Assembly: GCF_000286835.2 (NCBI RefSeq)
Contig: NZ_AJYD02000013.1
Coordinates: forward strand, 825,698 to 889,697
From: Enterovibrio norvegicus FF-33
Lineage (GTDB): Bacteria; Pseudomonadota; Gammaproteobacteria; Enterobacterales; Vibrionaceae
DNA length: 64,000 nt
Direction: 5' to 3'
Positions within the stretch are counted from its first letter, which is position 1. Each line of letters opens with the position of its first letter. Of the stretch, positions 26,522 to 35,923 are shown piece after piece. Position numbers and translations under genes: made by a program. The notes below the pieces were generated by a model. That model saw only the letters and a program-made list of their open reading frames with translations. It was not told the origin of the DNA and ran no database searches.

Positions 26522-27325
26522 ATGAAAACGACAGCGCCTAAGCCGAATTCAGAATTGCCGGCTGTCAGTGTCGAATTGCTGGGAAAGCCCATCCACGCGG
26601 TACGTGATAATTTGCAACACATCCTTCAAGCGTCCTGCCACACCTTAAGCAACGCACTGCAAAGCTGGCTCAAAACCAATCAGATCGATGTCAAATTGGA
26701 GTGTATCGACCTTCACACCCTACGTTTAAGTGACATCGATAAAAACGCGACCACCACCCTCCGTCATCAAGATGGCGGGTTGGCATACATGACGATTGAT
26801 GCACCGATGCTGGTGAAGTTGGCCGACCGTTTCTACGGCGCGGCCATTGAACGCAAAACACCGACGCTAACCAGCAGCGATGTGCGCTTACAAGAGCGTA
26901 TCGCAAAATTGGTCGCGGCTTGGATTGCGCCCGACGACATGTGGTCGCCGTGCGAGGTCGAGCTAGGTCAAGGCATGGGGCTTCGTTCCGTGTTTGAAAT
27001 CCATTTCGGCGACACGGTTGGCACGCTGAGCCTTGATATTGAAGGCAACCTTATCCAAACGCTGATCGAACAATTGGGGCTGCACCGTACCCAAGATCTG
27101 TCAGCTTCGTTTGCGCAGTCATTGACTGCAACGCCTGTTCGGTTAAACGTGCTTCTGAGTAAGAAAACCCTCCCATTAAGCGATGTGCTTAGCCTTGCCC
27201 CAAACGACATTCTGCCGATTGAATTGCTTGCGACCGTGCCTGTCAGCATTGGCAATCAACAGCTCTTTACTGGCCGTGTCGCCGAGCAAGACGGACAACT
27301 CGTACTGATTTTGAACCACGAATAA
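26522..27325 (+). CDS. fliM: Lateral flagellar switch protein FliM, short form
   Basis: A 267-residue C-ring protein; typical FliM is about 320-360 residues. The middle CheC-like domain and the C-terminal SpoA domain (about 190-265, LPLSDVLSLAPNDILPIE) are present. The N-terminal CheY-binding peptide (LSQxEIDALL type) is absent: the protein begins MKTTAPKPNSELPAVSVELL. Identity is supported by position directly before fliN and fliPQR-flhBA. It is the first gene of the plus-strand operon. The ribosome site is weak (GCGGTAAAAATAA). Confidence 0.85.
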   Translation: MKTTAPKPNSELPAVSVELLGKPIHAVRDNLQHILQASCHTLSNALQSWLKTNQIDVKLECIDLHTLRLSDIDKNATTTLRHQDGGLAYMTIDAPMLVKLADRFYGAAIERKTPTLTSSDVRLQERIAKLVAAWIAPDDMWSPCEVELGQGMGLRSVFEIHFGDTVGTLSLDIEGNLIQTLIEQLGLHRTQDLSASFAQSLTATPVRLNVLLSKKTLPLSDVLSLAPNDILPIELLATVPVSIGNQQLFTGRVAEQDGQLVLILNHE

Positions 27326-27336
27326 GGAATTCCAAC

Positions 27337-27705
27337 GTGAGTGCATCCCCTGATACCGCCACCTTCAATGGTGAAGACTTGAATTTCGACGACTTTCAAC
27401 TGGAAGATTTCGATACCCCAACCATCGCTGAGCCTTTAGTCATGCCTGAGCGTGATCTGAGCTTTTTCAAAAAAATCCCTGTGACGGTCACTTTGGAAGT
27501 CGCCAGCAAAGAAATCGCGCTAGGCGACCTGATGAAAGCCGGCGAAGGCAGTGTGATCGAGTTAGATAAGCTCAATGGCGAACCTTTAGATGTAAAAGTA
27601 AACGGTTCCTTGATGGGCCATGCCGAAGTGGTTGTTGTCAACGACAAATATGGCCTGCGCCTGATTGATGTGCTGGACTCTGCACTGGCAGGCGTTACCC
27701 AATAA
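27337..27705 (+). CDS. fliN: Lateral flagellar switch protein FliN
   Basis: A 122-residue C-ring component. The acidic N-terminal part (NGEDLNFDDFQLEDFDTP) is followed by the SpoA domain, with IPVTVTLEVASKEIALGDLM, GSVIELDKLNGEPLDVKVNG and GHAEVVVVNDKYGLRL, a near-textbook FliN end. The start is GTG at 27337 with AAGGA eight bases before it. It lies 11 bases after fliM. Confidence 0.95.
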   Translation: MSASPDTATFNGEDLNFDDFQLEDFDTPTIAEPLVMPERDLSFFKKIPVTVTLEVASKEIALGDLMKAGEGSVIELDKLNGEPLDVKVNGSLMGHAEVVVVNDKYGLRLIDVLDSALAGVTQ

Positions 27706-27752
27706 GTCGCTGACTCTGTGACTGATTACAAGAGCAAAAGGCAATATCCTCA

Positions 27753-28511
27753 ATGTTGATGTTTCGTTCTCTCAAATCCTGTTTGCCTGCACTGATTGCC
27801 GCCATTGCTCTGTTTGCAATGCCCGTATTGGCTGCCGACAACGGGCTGACTTTCCTCTCTGTCACCGATGGCGATACCCAGCAGGAATACAGCGTAAAAC
27901 TGCAAATCCTGCTGTTGATGACAGCGCTAGGTTTTCTGCCTGCCTTCATTTTGATGGGAACGAGCTTCACTCGCATTATCGTGGTGTTGGCGATTTTGCG
28001 TCAGGCACTTGGTCTTCAACAAAGCCCGCCAAACCGCGTGCTCGTCGGGATTGCGTTGTCACTGACCATTTTGATCATGCGCCCCGTTTGGACAGATGTT
28101 TACGAGAATGCTTTCAAGCCTTATGACGCAGGTGACATCACCCTGATGCAAGCGTTCACGGTGGCAGAAACACCAGTTCGAAACTTTATGTTGGCGCAAA
28201 CGCATCAAAGCGCCTTGGAGCAAATGCTACGCATTGCCAATGAACCACTGAACCAAAACGTGGACGACATTTCATTTGCCGTGGTGCTACCTGCCTTTGT
28301 GATCAGCGAACTGAAAACGGCATTTCAGATCGGATTTATGTTGTTTATCCCTTTTTTGGTCATCGATTTGGTGGTCGCCAGTGTCTTGATGGCAATGGGA
28401 ATGATGATGCTTTCCCCCCTCATCATCTCATTGCCATTCAAGCTCGTGGTGTTCGTATTGGTCGACGGTTGGGCCATGACCGTTGGCACCTTATCCGCCA
28501 GTTTTGGGTAG
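27753..28511 (+). CDS. fliP: Lateral flagellar export gate protein FliP
   Basis: A 252-residue inner membrane protein forming the core of the export gate. It has a cleavable signal (LPALIAAIALFAMPVLAAD) and the FliP signatures LGFLPAFILMGTSFTRIIVV and LRQALGLQQSPPNRVLVG, plus VLPAFVISELKTAFQIGF and MGMMMLSPLIISLPFKLVVF near the C-terminus. Length is typical. It is followed by fliQ after six bases. Confidence 0.96.
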   Translation: MLMFRSLKSCLPALIAAIALFAMPVLAADNGLTFLSVTDGDTQQEYSVKLQILLLMTALGFLPAFILMGTSFTRIIVVLAILRQALGLQQSPPNRVLVGIALSLTILIMRPVWTDVYENAFKPYDAGDITLMQAFTVAETPVRNFMLAQTHQSALEQMLRIANEPLNQNVDDISFAVVLPAFVISELKTAFQIGFMLFIPFLVIDLVVASVLMAMGMMMLSPLIISLPFKLVVFVLVDGWAMTVGTLSASFG

Positions 28512-28517
28512 CCCAGC

Positions 28518-28787
28518 ATGACACCTGAACTTGTTGTTACCCTCTTTTCCAACGCGGTCTGGCTGATCATCTTAATGGTCGCAGTGCTTGTCGTGCCCGG
28601 GCTGATTGTTGGCCTTGGTATTGCGATTTTTCAAGCCGCCACACAAATCAATGAACAGACACTGAGTTTCCTGCCCCGCTTAATGACCACCCTGTTGATG
28701 GTGATTTTCGCTGGACACTGGATGCTGCGAAAGATCATGGATCTGTTCGATTATCTGTTCCACAACATTCCCGGCATGATCGGCTAA
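28518..28787 (+). CDS. fliQ: Lateral flagellar export gate protein FliQ
   Basis: An 89-residue protein with two membrane spans (about 13-38 and 52-72), the normal FliQ size. The stretch VGLGIAIFQAATQINEQTLSFLPR is the family signature. Its stop overlaps the fliR start by one base. Confidence 0.95.
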   Translation: MTPELVVTLFSNAVWLIILMVAVLVVPGLIVGLGIAIFQAATQINEQTLSFLPRLMTTLLMVIFAGHWMLRKIMDLFDYLFHNIPGMIG

Positions 28788-29563
28788 TGGCGATCACCTT
28801 CGCGGAACTCTCCGTCATGCTCGGTCAACTTTGGTGGCCGTTTTTCCGTGTTGGCGCCGTATTTATATCCATGCCGTTTTTCGGTGATGCATTAATTCCC
28901 GTTTGGGTGCGTAGCCTGTTAGCGCTCTCAATTGTTGTGATCACCGCGCCTTTAATGCCCGCTATGCCCGCTGTTGAGCTGTTTTCCATGACCTCTTTGT
29001 TTCTGGCTTTTGAGCAAGCCATGTGGGGGTTGTTCTTTGGCTTAATCCTGCACATGTTCTTTGGCATTTTTACCATGTTAGGCCAAATCGTCTCTTTGCA
29101 GATGGGACTTGGTATGGCCGTGATGAATGACCCTGTTAACGGTCAATCTGTGGCGGTATTGGCGAGAATTTTTCTGCTGTTCTGCACCTTGCTATTTTTA
29201 TCCCTCGAAGGACATTTGTTGATCATCGATATTCTGATCCAAAGCTTTGTCATTTGGCCTGTAGGCTCTGGTCTAACCGGGATGTCACTGCAAGGCGTGG
29301 TCAATATCTTCGGTTGGATGTTTGCATCTGGTCTCGCATTGGCCTTGCCTGCCATTGTTTCTATGTTGCTGGCAAACATCAGTTTTGGTGTGATGAACCG
29401 CGCCGCGCCATCATTGAATGTGTACGCCCTTGGTTTTCCCATGACCATGTTACTTGGCCTATTCAGTGTTTTACTGTCTATTTCCGGGGTGCCCGATAAA
29501 TACACTGAACTCGTGCATGACACCCTTCACCATCTGAATACCTTTATGGTGGGGGGCGCATGA
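28787..29563 (+). CDS. fliR: Lateral flagellar export gate protein FliR
   Basis: A 258-residue polytopic membrane protein of the export gate, part of the FliP5-FliQ4-FliR1 core. It has several long hydrophobic spans. Family blocks include FRVGAVFISMPFFGDALIPVWVR near the N-terminus, LGMAVMNDPVNGQSVAVLAR and FGVMNRAAPSLNVYALGFPM. It overlaps fliQ by one base and flhB by four, showing tight coupling. Confidence 0.95.
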   Translation: MAITFAELSVMLGQLWWPFFRVGAVFISMPFFGDALIPVWVRSLLALSIVVITAPLMPAMPAVELFSMTSLFLAFEQAMWGLFFGLILHMFFGIFTMLGQIVSLQMGLGMAVMNDPVNGQSVAVLARIFLLFCTLLFLSLEGHLLIIDILIQSFVIWPVGSGLTGMSLQGVVNIFGWMFASGLALALPAIVSMLLANISFGVMNRAAPSLNVYALGFPMTMLLGLFSVLLSISGVPDKYTELVHDTLHHLNTFMVGGA

Positions 29564-30687
29564 GCGAACAATCGTCACAAGACAAATCCGAACAGGCTTC
29601 CGACCAGAAGATCAAAAAGGCAAGGGGCGAAGGCCAAATCCCCCGCGCCAAAGAATTCACCACGGCGGTTATCTTTCTTGCGGTTTCAGCGTATTTCTAC
29701 AGCCAATTACCCGCAATTTGGGAAGCCATTTCGGGTGTGTTTCGCTTCAATATGTCGCTGACCAAAGCCGATCTTGAAAACCCCTTACAAGCGATTGAAC
29801 ACGTCGGTCACAGCCTTGGTATTTTGATTGAACTGCTACTGCCCATGTTCCTGTTGATCATTGTCACCACCGTTTTAAGTTCGCTGATCTTAGGTGGCTG
29901 GATGTTTCGACCTGCCAATGTCTTGCCCAAGCTCAGTAAGCTCGACCCGATCAAAGGGATTGGGCGCATGTTCTCAACCCGCTCGCTTGTCGAGCTGATC
30001 AAATCCACCTTGAAAGTGGCGGTGATTGCCAGCGTACTTTACGGCTTTTTGGATAACAAACTTCAACCTTTGCTGGGTATGCAAAACCTGCCGTTGAACC
30101 AGGGTGTGGTGATGATCATGAACATCTTGTTTGAAGGCATGTTGCTTATGGGTTTTGCGCTGCTGCTGTTCGGGGTCATTGATATCCCTTATCAGCGCTG
30201 GGAGCACATGAAAGAGCTTCGCATGACTAAACAGGAGCAAAAAGAAGAGTACAAGAACAACGAAGGCCGTCCCGAAGTGAAGCAGCGTATTCGTCAAATT
30301 CAACAGCAATTTTCGCGTCGGCGTATCGACAAAACCGTGCCCAGTGCCGATGTGGTCATCGTGAATCCAACCCACTATGCCGTGGCGCTAAAATACGATA
30401 CCTCGCTGTCTGATGCACCGTTTGTCGTCGCAAAAGGCGTGGATGAAACCGCCATGCACATTCAGCGTATTGCGCGAGAAAACAATGTCGAAATTATCCA
30501 TTCCGCGCCACTGACCCGATCGATTTATCACACCACGGCGATTGAACAGGCTGTACCCAGTCAGCTTTATATCGCGGTGGCGCATATTCTGACGTACGTG
30601 TTACAGGTGAAAGCCTTTCGCGAAGGACGTGGCGACAAGCCTATGTCGTTGCCTCATTTTTCGATCCCGAATCATTTGCAGCATTAA
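29560..30687 (+). CDS. flhB: Lateral flagellar export switch protein FlhB
   Basis: A 375-residue export gate protein that sets substrate specificity. The N-terminal half has four spans after the motif DKSEQASDQKIKKARGEGQIPRAKEF-type lead. The cytoplasmic domain holds the autocleavage motif NPTH (Asn269-Pro270-Thr271-His272) in VIVNPTHYAVALKYD. Hook-length control by FliK (encoded at 46.2 kb) acts on this domain. Length is typical. Confidence 0.96.
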   Translation: MSEQSSQDKSEQASDQKIKKARGEGQIPRAKEFTTAVIFLAVSAYFYSQLPAIWEAISGVFRFNMSLTKADLENPLQAIEHVGHSLGILIELLLPMFLLIIVTTVLSSLILGGWMFRPANVLPKLSKLDPIKGIGRMFSTRSLVELIKSTLKVAVIASVLYGFLDNKLQPLLGMQNLPLNQGVVMIMNILFEGMLLMGFALLLFGVIDIPYQRWEHMKELRMTKQEQKEEYKNNEGRPEVKQRIRQIQQQFSRRRIDKTVPSADVVIVNPTHYAVALKYDTSLSDAPFVVAKGVDETAMHIQRIARENNVEIIHSAPLTRSIYHTTAIEQAVPSQLYIAVAHILTYVLQVKAFREGRGDKPMSLPHFSIPNHLQH

Positions 30688-30792
30688 CACTATGGCATTC
30701 AGCTCGGTGTCATCAAGATCTCTGTCATCAAACTTATTTCACGCATTCGTACAAGCTTGCACTCACCGCCGTCACACCAAGGAACAGACACT

Positions 30793-32883
30793 ATGCTTAA
30801 TCGGTTAAGAGATTTTCAACAATCAGCGAAGGGGCGAATTGGTATTCCTGTCGTGTTGCTGATGCTGCTCGCAATGGTGATTTTGCCCTTGCCACCGCTA
30901 CTGCTCGATGCTCTGTTTACTTTCAATATCGTGTTGGCAATTTTGGTGTTGCTGGTCAGCACTAGTGCGAAACGACCGCTCGATTTCTCCATTTTCCCAA
31001 CGATATTGCTGATCGCCACCCTTCTTCGCCTTGCGCTAAACGTGGCCTCCACCCGTATTGTATTGCTTGAAGGTCACAACGGAGGCGATGCCGCCGGTAA
31101 GGTCATTCAAGCCTTTGGTGAGGTGGTAATTGGTGGTAACTACCTGATTGGTATGGTGGTGTTCGTCATCTTGATGATCATTAACTTTGTGGTCATCACC
31201 AAAGGTGGCGAGCGGATATCCGAAGTCTCCGCCCGCTTTACCTTGGATGCCCTGCCGGGCAAACAGATGGCGATTGATGCGGATCTCAACGCGGGATTAA
31301 TCGACCAAGAAACAGCTCGATTACGCCGTAAAGAAGTCGCCAATGAAGCGGATTTCCACGGTTCAATGGACGGTGCGTCTAAGTTTGTACGCGGCGATGC
31401 CATCGCAAGCATGCTAATCCTGTTTATCAACTTAATTGGTGGTATCAGCATTGGTGTGTTTGACCATGGCCTAACCGGCTCAGAAGCACTAAAAACCTAT
31501 GCCCTACTGACCATTGGTGATGGTTTGGTGGCGCAAATTCCGTCGCTATTGCTGGCAACCGCAGCCGCTATCATTGTTACCCGTATTAATGATTCCGACA
31601 GCGGCATGGCGGAAACCATGCGCAAGCAAATGCTCGCCACCCCAGCAACGCTCTATACCGTTGCGGGCATCATGGTGGTGATTGGTATTGTTCCCGGCAT
31701 GCCGCATCTGGCTTTTTTCAGCTTTGCGGGCGCCTTGGCTTTTGCGGGCTGGCGACAGAGCAAAGCGCCAGACAATGATTCGCAATTGGACGACGTTGAG
31801 GCTATTTCTCATGTGATGCAGCATGAGGAATCGCCGTTGTCTTGGGATGATATTCCCCACGTTCACACGCTGTCACTCGCGCTGGGCTATCGTCTCGTGC
31901 ATTTGGTCAACAAAGAGCAAGGCGCACCACTCACACAACGTATTCGTGGCGTTCGCCGCAACCTGTCTGAGCAGATCGGTTTTTTGCTCCCTGAAGTGCG
32001 TATTCGCGACAACTTAAGCCTGAAACCTAACCAGTACACCTTGTCGCTAAATGGCGAAGTGATTGAGCAAGGCTTTATCGAACCGGATCGCTTGATGGCT
32101 ATTGCGGTGGGTGAAACCTACGGCGAAATCGACGGTATTTTGGGAAGCGACCCTGCCTACCAATTGCCTGCGGTATGGATTGAACACACGGACAAAGCCA
32201 AAGCACTCAACATGGGCTATCAGGTGGTGGATGACAGTACCGTGATCGCGACCCACATCAGCAAAATCATTAAATCGAATCTGGCGGAGTTGTTTACCCA
32301 CGACGACGTAGAAGCCATGAACCAACGTTTGACACAGCAAGCACCAAAGCTCGCGCAAGCATTGGGCGCAGCCCTGACACCTGCACAACAGCTGAAGGTT
32401 TACCGTCAATTGCTGCTTGATCAAGTGCCACTAAAAGACATTCGCACCATTGCCAACACCATGTTGGATTCATCCGAAAACAGCAAAGACCCGATATTGC
32501 TGGCCGCCGATGTTCGCTGTACCTTGCGACGCACGCTGTTTAACCTCATCGCCGGACAAAAGAACGAGTTGAATGTGTACGCCCTTTCCGACGAATTGGA
32601 AAAGATGTTGCTAACGTCGTTACAGCAAGCACAAGCCAGTGGCCCAGTGATGCTTGATAGCTTCCCCATTGAGCCGAATATTTTGGGGCAGTTCCAACAG
32701 AACCTGCCATTAATTCGACAACAGCTTAAGCAACAAGGCATGGTACCCATCCTGCTAGTGATGCCACAGTTACGGCCGTTACTTGCACGTTATGCACGCA
32801 CCTTTACCCAAGGATTGGCGGTGTTGTCATACAACGAAGTGCCCGAGAATAAGCAAATTAACGTGGTAGGAAACCTTGGCTAA
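30793..32883 (+). CDS. flhA: Lateral flagellar export protein FlhA
   Basis: A 696-residue export gate protein: eight membrane spans in the N-terminal half (through about residue 310) and a large cytoplasmic docking domain. Signatures include STRIVLLEGH, GNYLIGMVVFVILMIINFVV and KGGERISEVSARFTLDALPG, and the conserved RLRRKEVANEADFHGSMDGA-type loop. The frame opens at a TTG at 30757, but the ATG at 30793 is preceded by CCAAGGAACAGACACT and starts the conserved protein. It is the penultimate gene of the plus-strand operon. Confidence 0.96.
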   Translation: MLNRLRDFQQSAKGRIGIPVVLLMLLAMVILPLPPLLLDALFTFNIVLAILVLLVSTSAKRPLDFSIFPTILLIATLLRLALNVASTRIVLLEGHNGGDAAGKVIQAFGEVVIGGNYLIGMVVFVILMIINFVVITKGGERISEVSARFTLDALPGKQMAIDADLNAGLIDQETARLRRKEVANEADFHGSMDGASKFVRGDAIASMLILFINLIGGISIGVFDHGLTGSEALKTYALLTIGDGLVAQIPSLLLATAAAIIVTRINDSDSGMAETMRKQMLATPATLYTVAGIMVVIGIVPGMPHLAFFSFAGALAFAGWRQSKAPDNDSQLDDVEAISHVMQHEESPLSWDDIPHVHTLSLALGYRLVHLVNKEQGAPLTQRIRGVRRNLSEQIGFLLPEVRIRDNLSLKPNQYTLSLNGEVIEQGFIEPDRLMAIAVGETYGEIDGILGSDPAYQLPAVWIEHTDKAKALNMGYQVVDDSTVIATHISKIIKSNLAELFTHDDVEAMNQRLTQQAPKLAQALGAALTPAQQLKVYRQLLLDQVPLKDIRTIANTMLDSSENSKDPILLAADVRCTLRRTLFNLIAGQKNELNVYALSDELEKMLLTSLQQAQASGPVMLDSFPIEPNILGQFQQNLPLIRQQLKQQGMVPILLVMPQLRPLLARYARTFTQGLAVLSYNEVPENKQINVVGNLG

Positions 32884-33694
32884 TTTCACGCTTCACCAGG
32901 TGATGCATCAAACTTTACGTCACCTTATCGAGCAGCATGTCGTTACGGATGACGATGCGCTGATCCTCGCCGCTTTTTTACAAAACGATATTCGCCATGT
33001 GTGTCAGGCCATTCGTGATGTACGTTCTGGTGTGGTGGTTTATCAACATGTGACACTGCGCTTTGGCAGTCGTGGAGAGCAAAGCGTTTACAGCTTTGAT
33101 TTGTCTGACGGTATGCGTTTTAGTCTTGACCTTTACAGCTTGTATTTGGCGCTACGCCAAAGCCGCTTTCAAATTGATACCTTTCACCCTGATTTGGTCA
33201 GCGATGTCGTGGTACCCGTTGATGCCAATGCGCTGATCTGGTCAACGGGGCAGCATGCTCTCACCCAGATGCTGCAACTGGACAAAGCGGCCTTTTCGTT
33301 TCTTATTCCTTCGTTGCAGATCAATGTCAGTGACGAGGCACAGCCTCGTCTTGTTAGCTTGCTGGCGACATTACGCGTGCGATCAGCTGCACTTTGGTTT
33401 GATATATCCATTCCCTGTCACCACATTGAATTAATGAAACGTCACCGTCCAGACAGGGTGAAATTGGCCATTACTTTAGCCAGTAAACAGGATCGTAGCG
33501 GCTTATTGCCCTTGATTCGCTTTTTTCGATCTCATCGATTGCCTTGGGTGGCAGGACGTATTTCCAGCCAAAGTGAGCTGAATCAGTTTCGCCTACTGGG
33601 CGCATCACACTACTTTGGCTATGTCAGCGACATTCCAACGTCTTTATCCTTTAAGGGCTTCGACAACCCTGACACCAGCCAAAACGTGGAATAG
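32876..33694 (+). CDS. Degenerate EAL-like protein at the end of the flhA operon
   Basis: A 272-residue protein with no confident family match. The C-terminal 110 residues follow the pattern of the second half of an EAL domain: a strand ending ALWFDIS, a helix then DRVKLAIT, LPLIRFFRSHRLPWVAGRISSQSEL, and FRLLGASHYFGYVSDIP, recalling ...IAEGVE...Q...L...G....QGY.F. of EAL proteins. The EAL signature and the metal-binding acidic residues are not seen, so it would not hydrolyse cyclic di-GMP; binding or protein-protein roles are possible. The TTG start at 32876 overlaps flhA by eight bases and has AGGAAA just before it; an ATG at 32900 is an alternative. Confidence 0.65.
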   Translation: MANFTLHQVMHQTLRHLIEQHVVTDDDALILAAFLQNDIRHVCQAIRDVRSGVVVYQHVTLRFGSRGEQSVYSFDLSDGMRFSLDLYSLYLALRQSRFQIDTFHPDLVSDVVVPVDANALIWSTGQHALTQMLQLDKAAFSFLIPSLQINVSDEAQPRLVSLLATLRVRSAALWFDISIPCHHIELMKRHRPDRVKLAITLASKQDRSGLLPLIRFFRSHRLPWVAGRISSQSELNQFRLLGASHYFGYVSDIPTSLSFKGFDNPDTSQNVE

Positions 33695-33713
33695 AGATCA
33701 CCAAAATGCTTAT

Positions 33714-33739
33714 AAATCCGCGATTTCGCGGATTTTTTT
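33714..33739 (+). terminator. Terminator of the fliM-flhA operon
   Basis: Perfect 9-bp stem AAATCCGCG (33714-33722) / CGCGGATTT (33727-33735) with a 4-base loop and TTTTTTT tail. Confidence 0.93.
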
Positions 33740-33835
33740 CATTCTGAGATTAATTCTGTGCAACAAGCGTCCGCCTCTAGTTAGTGAGCAGGGATCATCC
33801 CTCGCAACCAATGACTGTGAACCAAGGAGTTTAAG

Positions 33836-34684
33836 ATGGCTTTATCAATGCACACTAACTACGCGTCGCTTGTTACTCAGAATACACTGAATGGCACCAG
33901 CAACCTTTTGAACACTGCAATGGAGCGCTTGAGCACCGGTTACCGCATTAACTCTGCGGCGGACGATGCAGCTGGCCTACAAATTTCTAACCGTCTGGAA
34001 GCACAAACACGCGGCATGTCAGTAGCAATGCGTAACGCACAAGATGGTATGTCAATGCTGCAAACGGCTGAAGGTGCGTTTGACGAGTCGACCAACATTC
34101 TTTACCGCATGAACGACCTAGCGACACAAGCATCGAACGGCACCAACACCGATGCAGACAAAGACGCACTGCAAAAAGAATTCAGTGAGTTAGGTGCAGA
34201 GCTTACCAACATCATGACCAATACCAAGTACGCGGGTGATGCACTTATCACCGCCGCTGGTATTAAAACAGGCGGTCTAACGCTGCAAATCGGCGCTTCT
34301 TCTGCTGAAACGCTTGACCTAGCAACAACGGTTGATACGGATGTTATCGCCGCACACACTGCGCTTTCAGCCACTGTCCCAGCGCTAGATATTGGTTCTG
34401 CGGGTGATTCAGGTGCTGCGATGGACGCTCTGGCGACGGCGCTGGATGAAGTGGGTGCCGCGCGTGCCGGTTTGGGTGCGACAATTAACCGTCTAGACCA
34501 CACCGTTGTTAACTTGGGCAACATGTCAGAAAACACTGCTGCAGCGAAAGGCCGTATCACGGATGCAGACTTTGCCGTTGAATCATCAAACATGACTAAA
34601 AACCAAATGCTGATGCAAGCAGGCACCACCGTTCTGTCTCAGACTAACCAGCTGCCTGGCATGGCGATGTCACTGCTGCGTTAA
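33836..34684 (+). CDS. lafA: Lateral flagellin LafA
   Basis: A 282-residue filament protein. The conserved N-terminal helices ([60 protein letters not shown]) and C-terminal helices ([40 protein letters not shown]) flank a short variable domain. This is the compact flagellin form used by lateral flagella. An AAGGAG site lies six bases before the ATG. It stands alone between two terminators. Lateral flagellin genes are normally read by sigma-28 (LafS), but I could not pick out a clear sigma-28 promoter in the 96-base spacer; an AGGGAT-C-ATCCCT dyad is present at 33788-33800. Confidence 0.97.
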   Translation: MALSMHTNYASLVTQNTLNGTSNLLNTAMERLSTGYRINSAADDAAGLQISNRLEAQTRGMSVAMRNAQDGMSMLQTAEGAFDESTNILYRMNDLATQASNGTNTDADKDALQKEFSELGAELTNIMTNTKYAGDALITAAGIKTGGLTLQIGASSAETLDLATTVDTDVIAAHTALSATVPALDIGSAGDSGAAMDALATALDEVGAARAGLGATINRLDHTVVNLGNMSENTAAAKGRITDADFAVESSNMTKNQMLMQAGTTVLSQTNQLPGMAMSLLR

Positions 34685-34728
34685 TCGCCACACAATTTCT
34701 CCTTTATCCTCCCTTGGATATTTTTCTC

Positions 34729-34751
34729 AACCTCCTTCGGGAGGTTTTTTT
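34729..34751 (+). terminator. lafA: First lafA terminator
   Basis: Perfect 7-bp stem AACCTCC (34729-34735) / GGAGGTT (34740-34746), TTCG loop, TTTTTTT tail. Confidence 0.93.
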
Positions 34752-34775
34752 GTGGAAATTCCGAGAGGCGGTTTT

Positions 34776-34820
34776 ATCCCCAAACACACCGAAAATTCAG
34801 TTTGTTTGGGGATATTTTTT
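34776..34820 (+). terminator. lafA: Second lafA terminator
   Basis: Perfect 10-bp stem ATCCCCAAAC (34776-34785) / GTTTGGGGAT (34804-34813) followed by ATTTTTTC. With the first hairpin it forms a tandem terminator behind a strongly expressed gene. Confidence 0.85.
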
Positions 34821-34897
34821 CAGACCCTAACATCCACGAATTATCCATCGAGAGGTCTTTATCTGGCCGCTAACAAGCGAGAGGGTCTATCGAAATA

Positions 34898-35884
34898 CTA
34901 ATGAGGGCCATGGGATAATGTTAATGCCAAATCCCACAAGGATTCAGGAACATCGACCTCCGTCAGCTCGTTGATAAACTGGCCCGGTAAACGCGTTCCC
35001 TCGTCTTGAGAAACCAGATCGCCAACTTGTTTACAACGTTCATAAAATGATTCGGAATTGGCAGGGTCAATCACCAAGAAATATTGGCCCAAATCATGAG
35101 GGTCGCCCTGTGCCGCTTTTAGGGGTTTGACGAACTGCGATGCAATTCCCCCTGTTAACCCTGCCGTCAACAACTCCGCCATTAAGCCAAACCCCCAGCC
35201 TTTGTACCCACCAGCAGAGACCAATGAACCGGCTAGTGCTTTGTGTGGGTCAGTGGTTGGATTGCCAAGTTCATCAAGCGCCCAGCCTTCAGGAATGCTT
35301 TCACCTGCTTCTTTCGCCATCGTGATTTTGCCAAGGGCGACAACCGTGGTGGATTGATCAAACTGCATGGCTATGCCGCCTTCACCATCTGGGACAGAAA
35401 AGGCCACTGGGTTAGTGCCAATGGTGCGGATTTTCCCGCCGGGCGGCGCGACAATAGGAGAAGAGTTCGTAAAACCGAGAGCGATAAAGCCACGACGGGC
35501 AAACTGTTCGGTGAAATACCCTAATGACGTACACGTATGACTATGACCAATCGCTAATGCAGCGAGGCCATTCTCAGAGGCGGCAGTTAACGCGGATGGA
35601 AAAGCGCGAACAAAAGCCGCTTGTGCAAACCCGAATTTGGCATCGACTTGAACAACACCAGGCTTGGGTGTCGTGATTAACGGTTCGGCGTCTTTTGATA
35701 CACGCCCTGACACAAGTTGCTCGCAATAACTTTGTAAATAGTACAAGCCGCAGATTCGGTTTTGTCTGGACTCGTTTTTTGCGACAGCAAGCGCGACAGA
35801 TTCTGCGATCCACGGTAAAGCGCCATGTTTTTCTAACGCTGTTTTACACACCTCATGAATCTCGGAAATGGCAATAACTGGCAT
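34898..35884 (-). CDS. Ldh2-family NAD(P)-dependent oxidoreductase
   Basis: A 328-residue enzyme of the malate/L-lactate/ureidoglycolate dehydrogenase (LDH2) family, distinct from Rossmann dehydrogenases. Family stretches are GLYYLQSYCEQLVSGRV, HSHTCTSLGYFTEQFARRGF (with the usual catalytic histidine region), PPGGKIRTIGTNPVAFSVP and GYKGWGFGLMAELL. Relatives include piperideine/pyrroline-2-carboxylate reductases acting on cyclic or N-methyl imino acids. As last gene of the sarcosine operon, a role in a related N-methyl amino acid step is plausible but not shown. The start is the ATG at 35884, behind AAAGGAGTATGT; the frame extends to 35908. Confidence 0.85.
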   Translation of the reverse strand: MPVIAISEIHEVCKTALEKHGALPWIAESVALAVAKNESRQNRICGLYYLQSYCEQLVSGRVSKDAEPLITTPKPGVVQVDAKFGFAQAAFVRAFPSALTAASENGLAALAIGHSHTCTSLGYFTEQFARRGFIALGFTNSSPIVAPPGGKIRTIGTNPVAFSVPDGEGGIAMQFDQSTTVVALGKITMAKEAGESIPEGWALDELGNPTTDPHKALAGSLVSAGGYKGWGFGLMAELLTAGLTGGIASQFVKPLKAAQGDPHDLGQYFLVIDPANSESFYERCKQVGDLVSQDEGTRLPGQFINELTEVDVPESLWDLALTLSHGPH

Positions 35885-35923
35885 ACATACTCCTTTAGAA
35901 TTTGTCACTAAAATCAGGTGTTA

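Noticed and set aside
33740..33835. Sigma-28 promoter for lafA
   Set aside because: Expected from biology, but no acceptable TAAA-N15-GCCGATAA-like pair was found, so none is listed.
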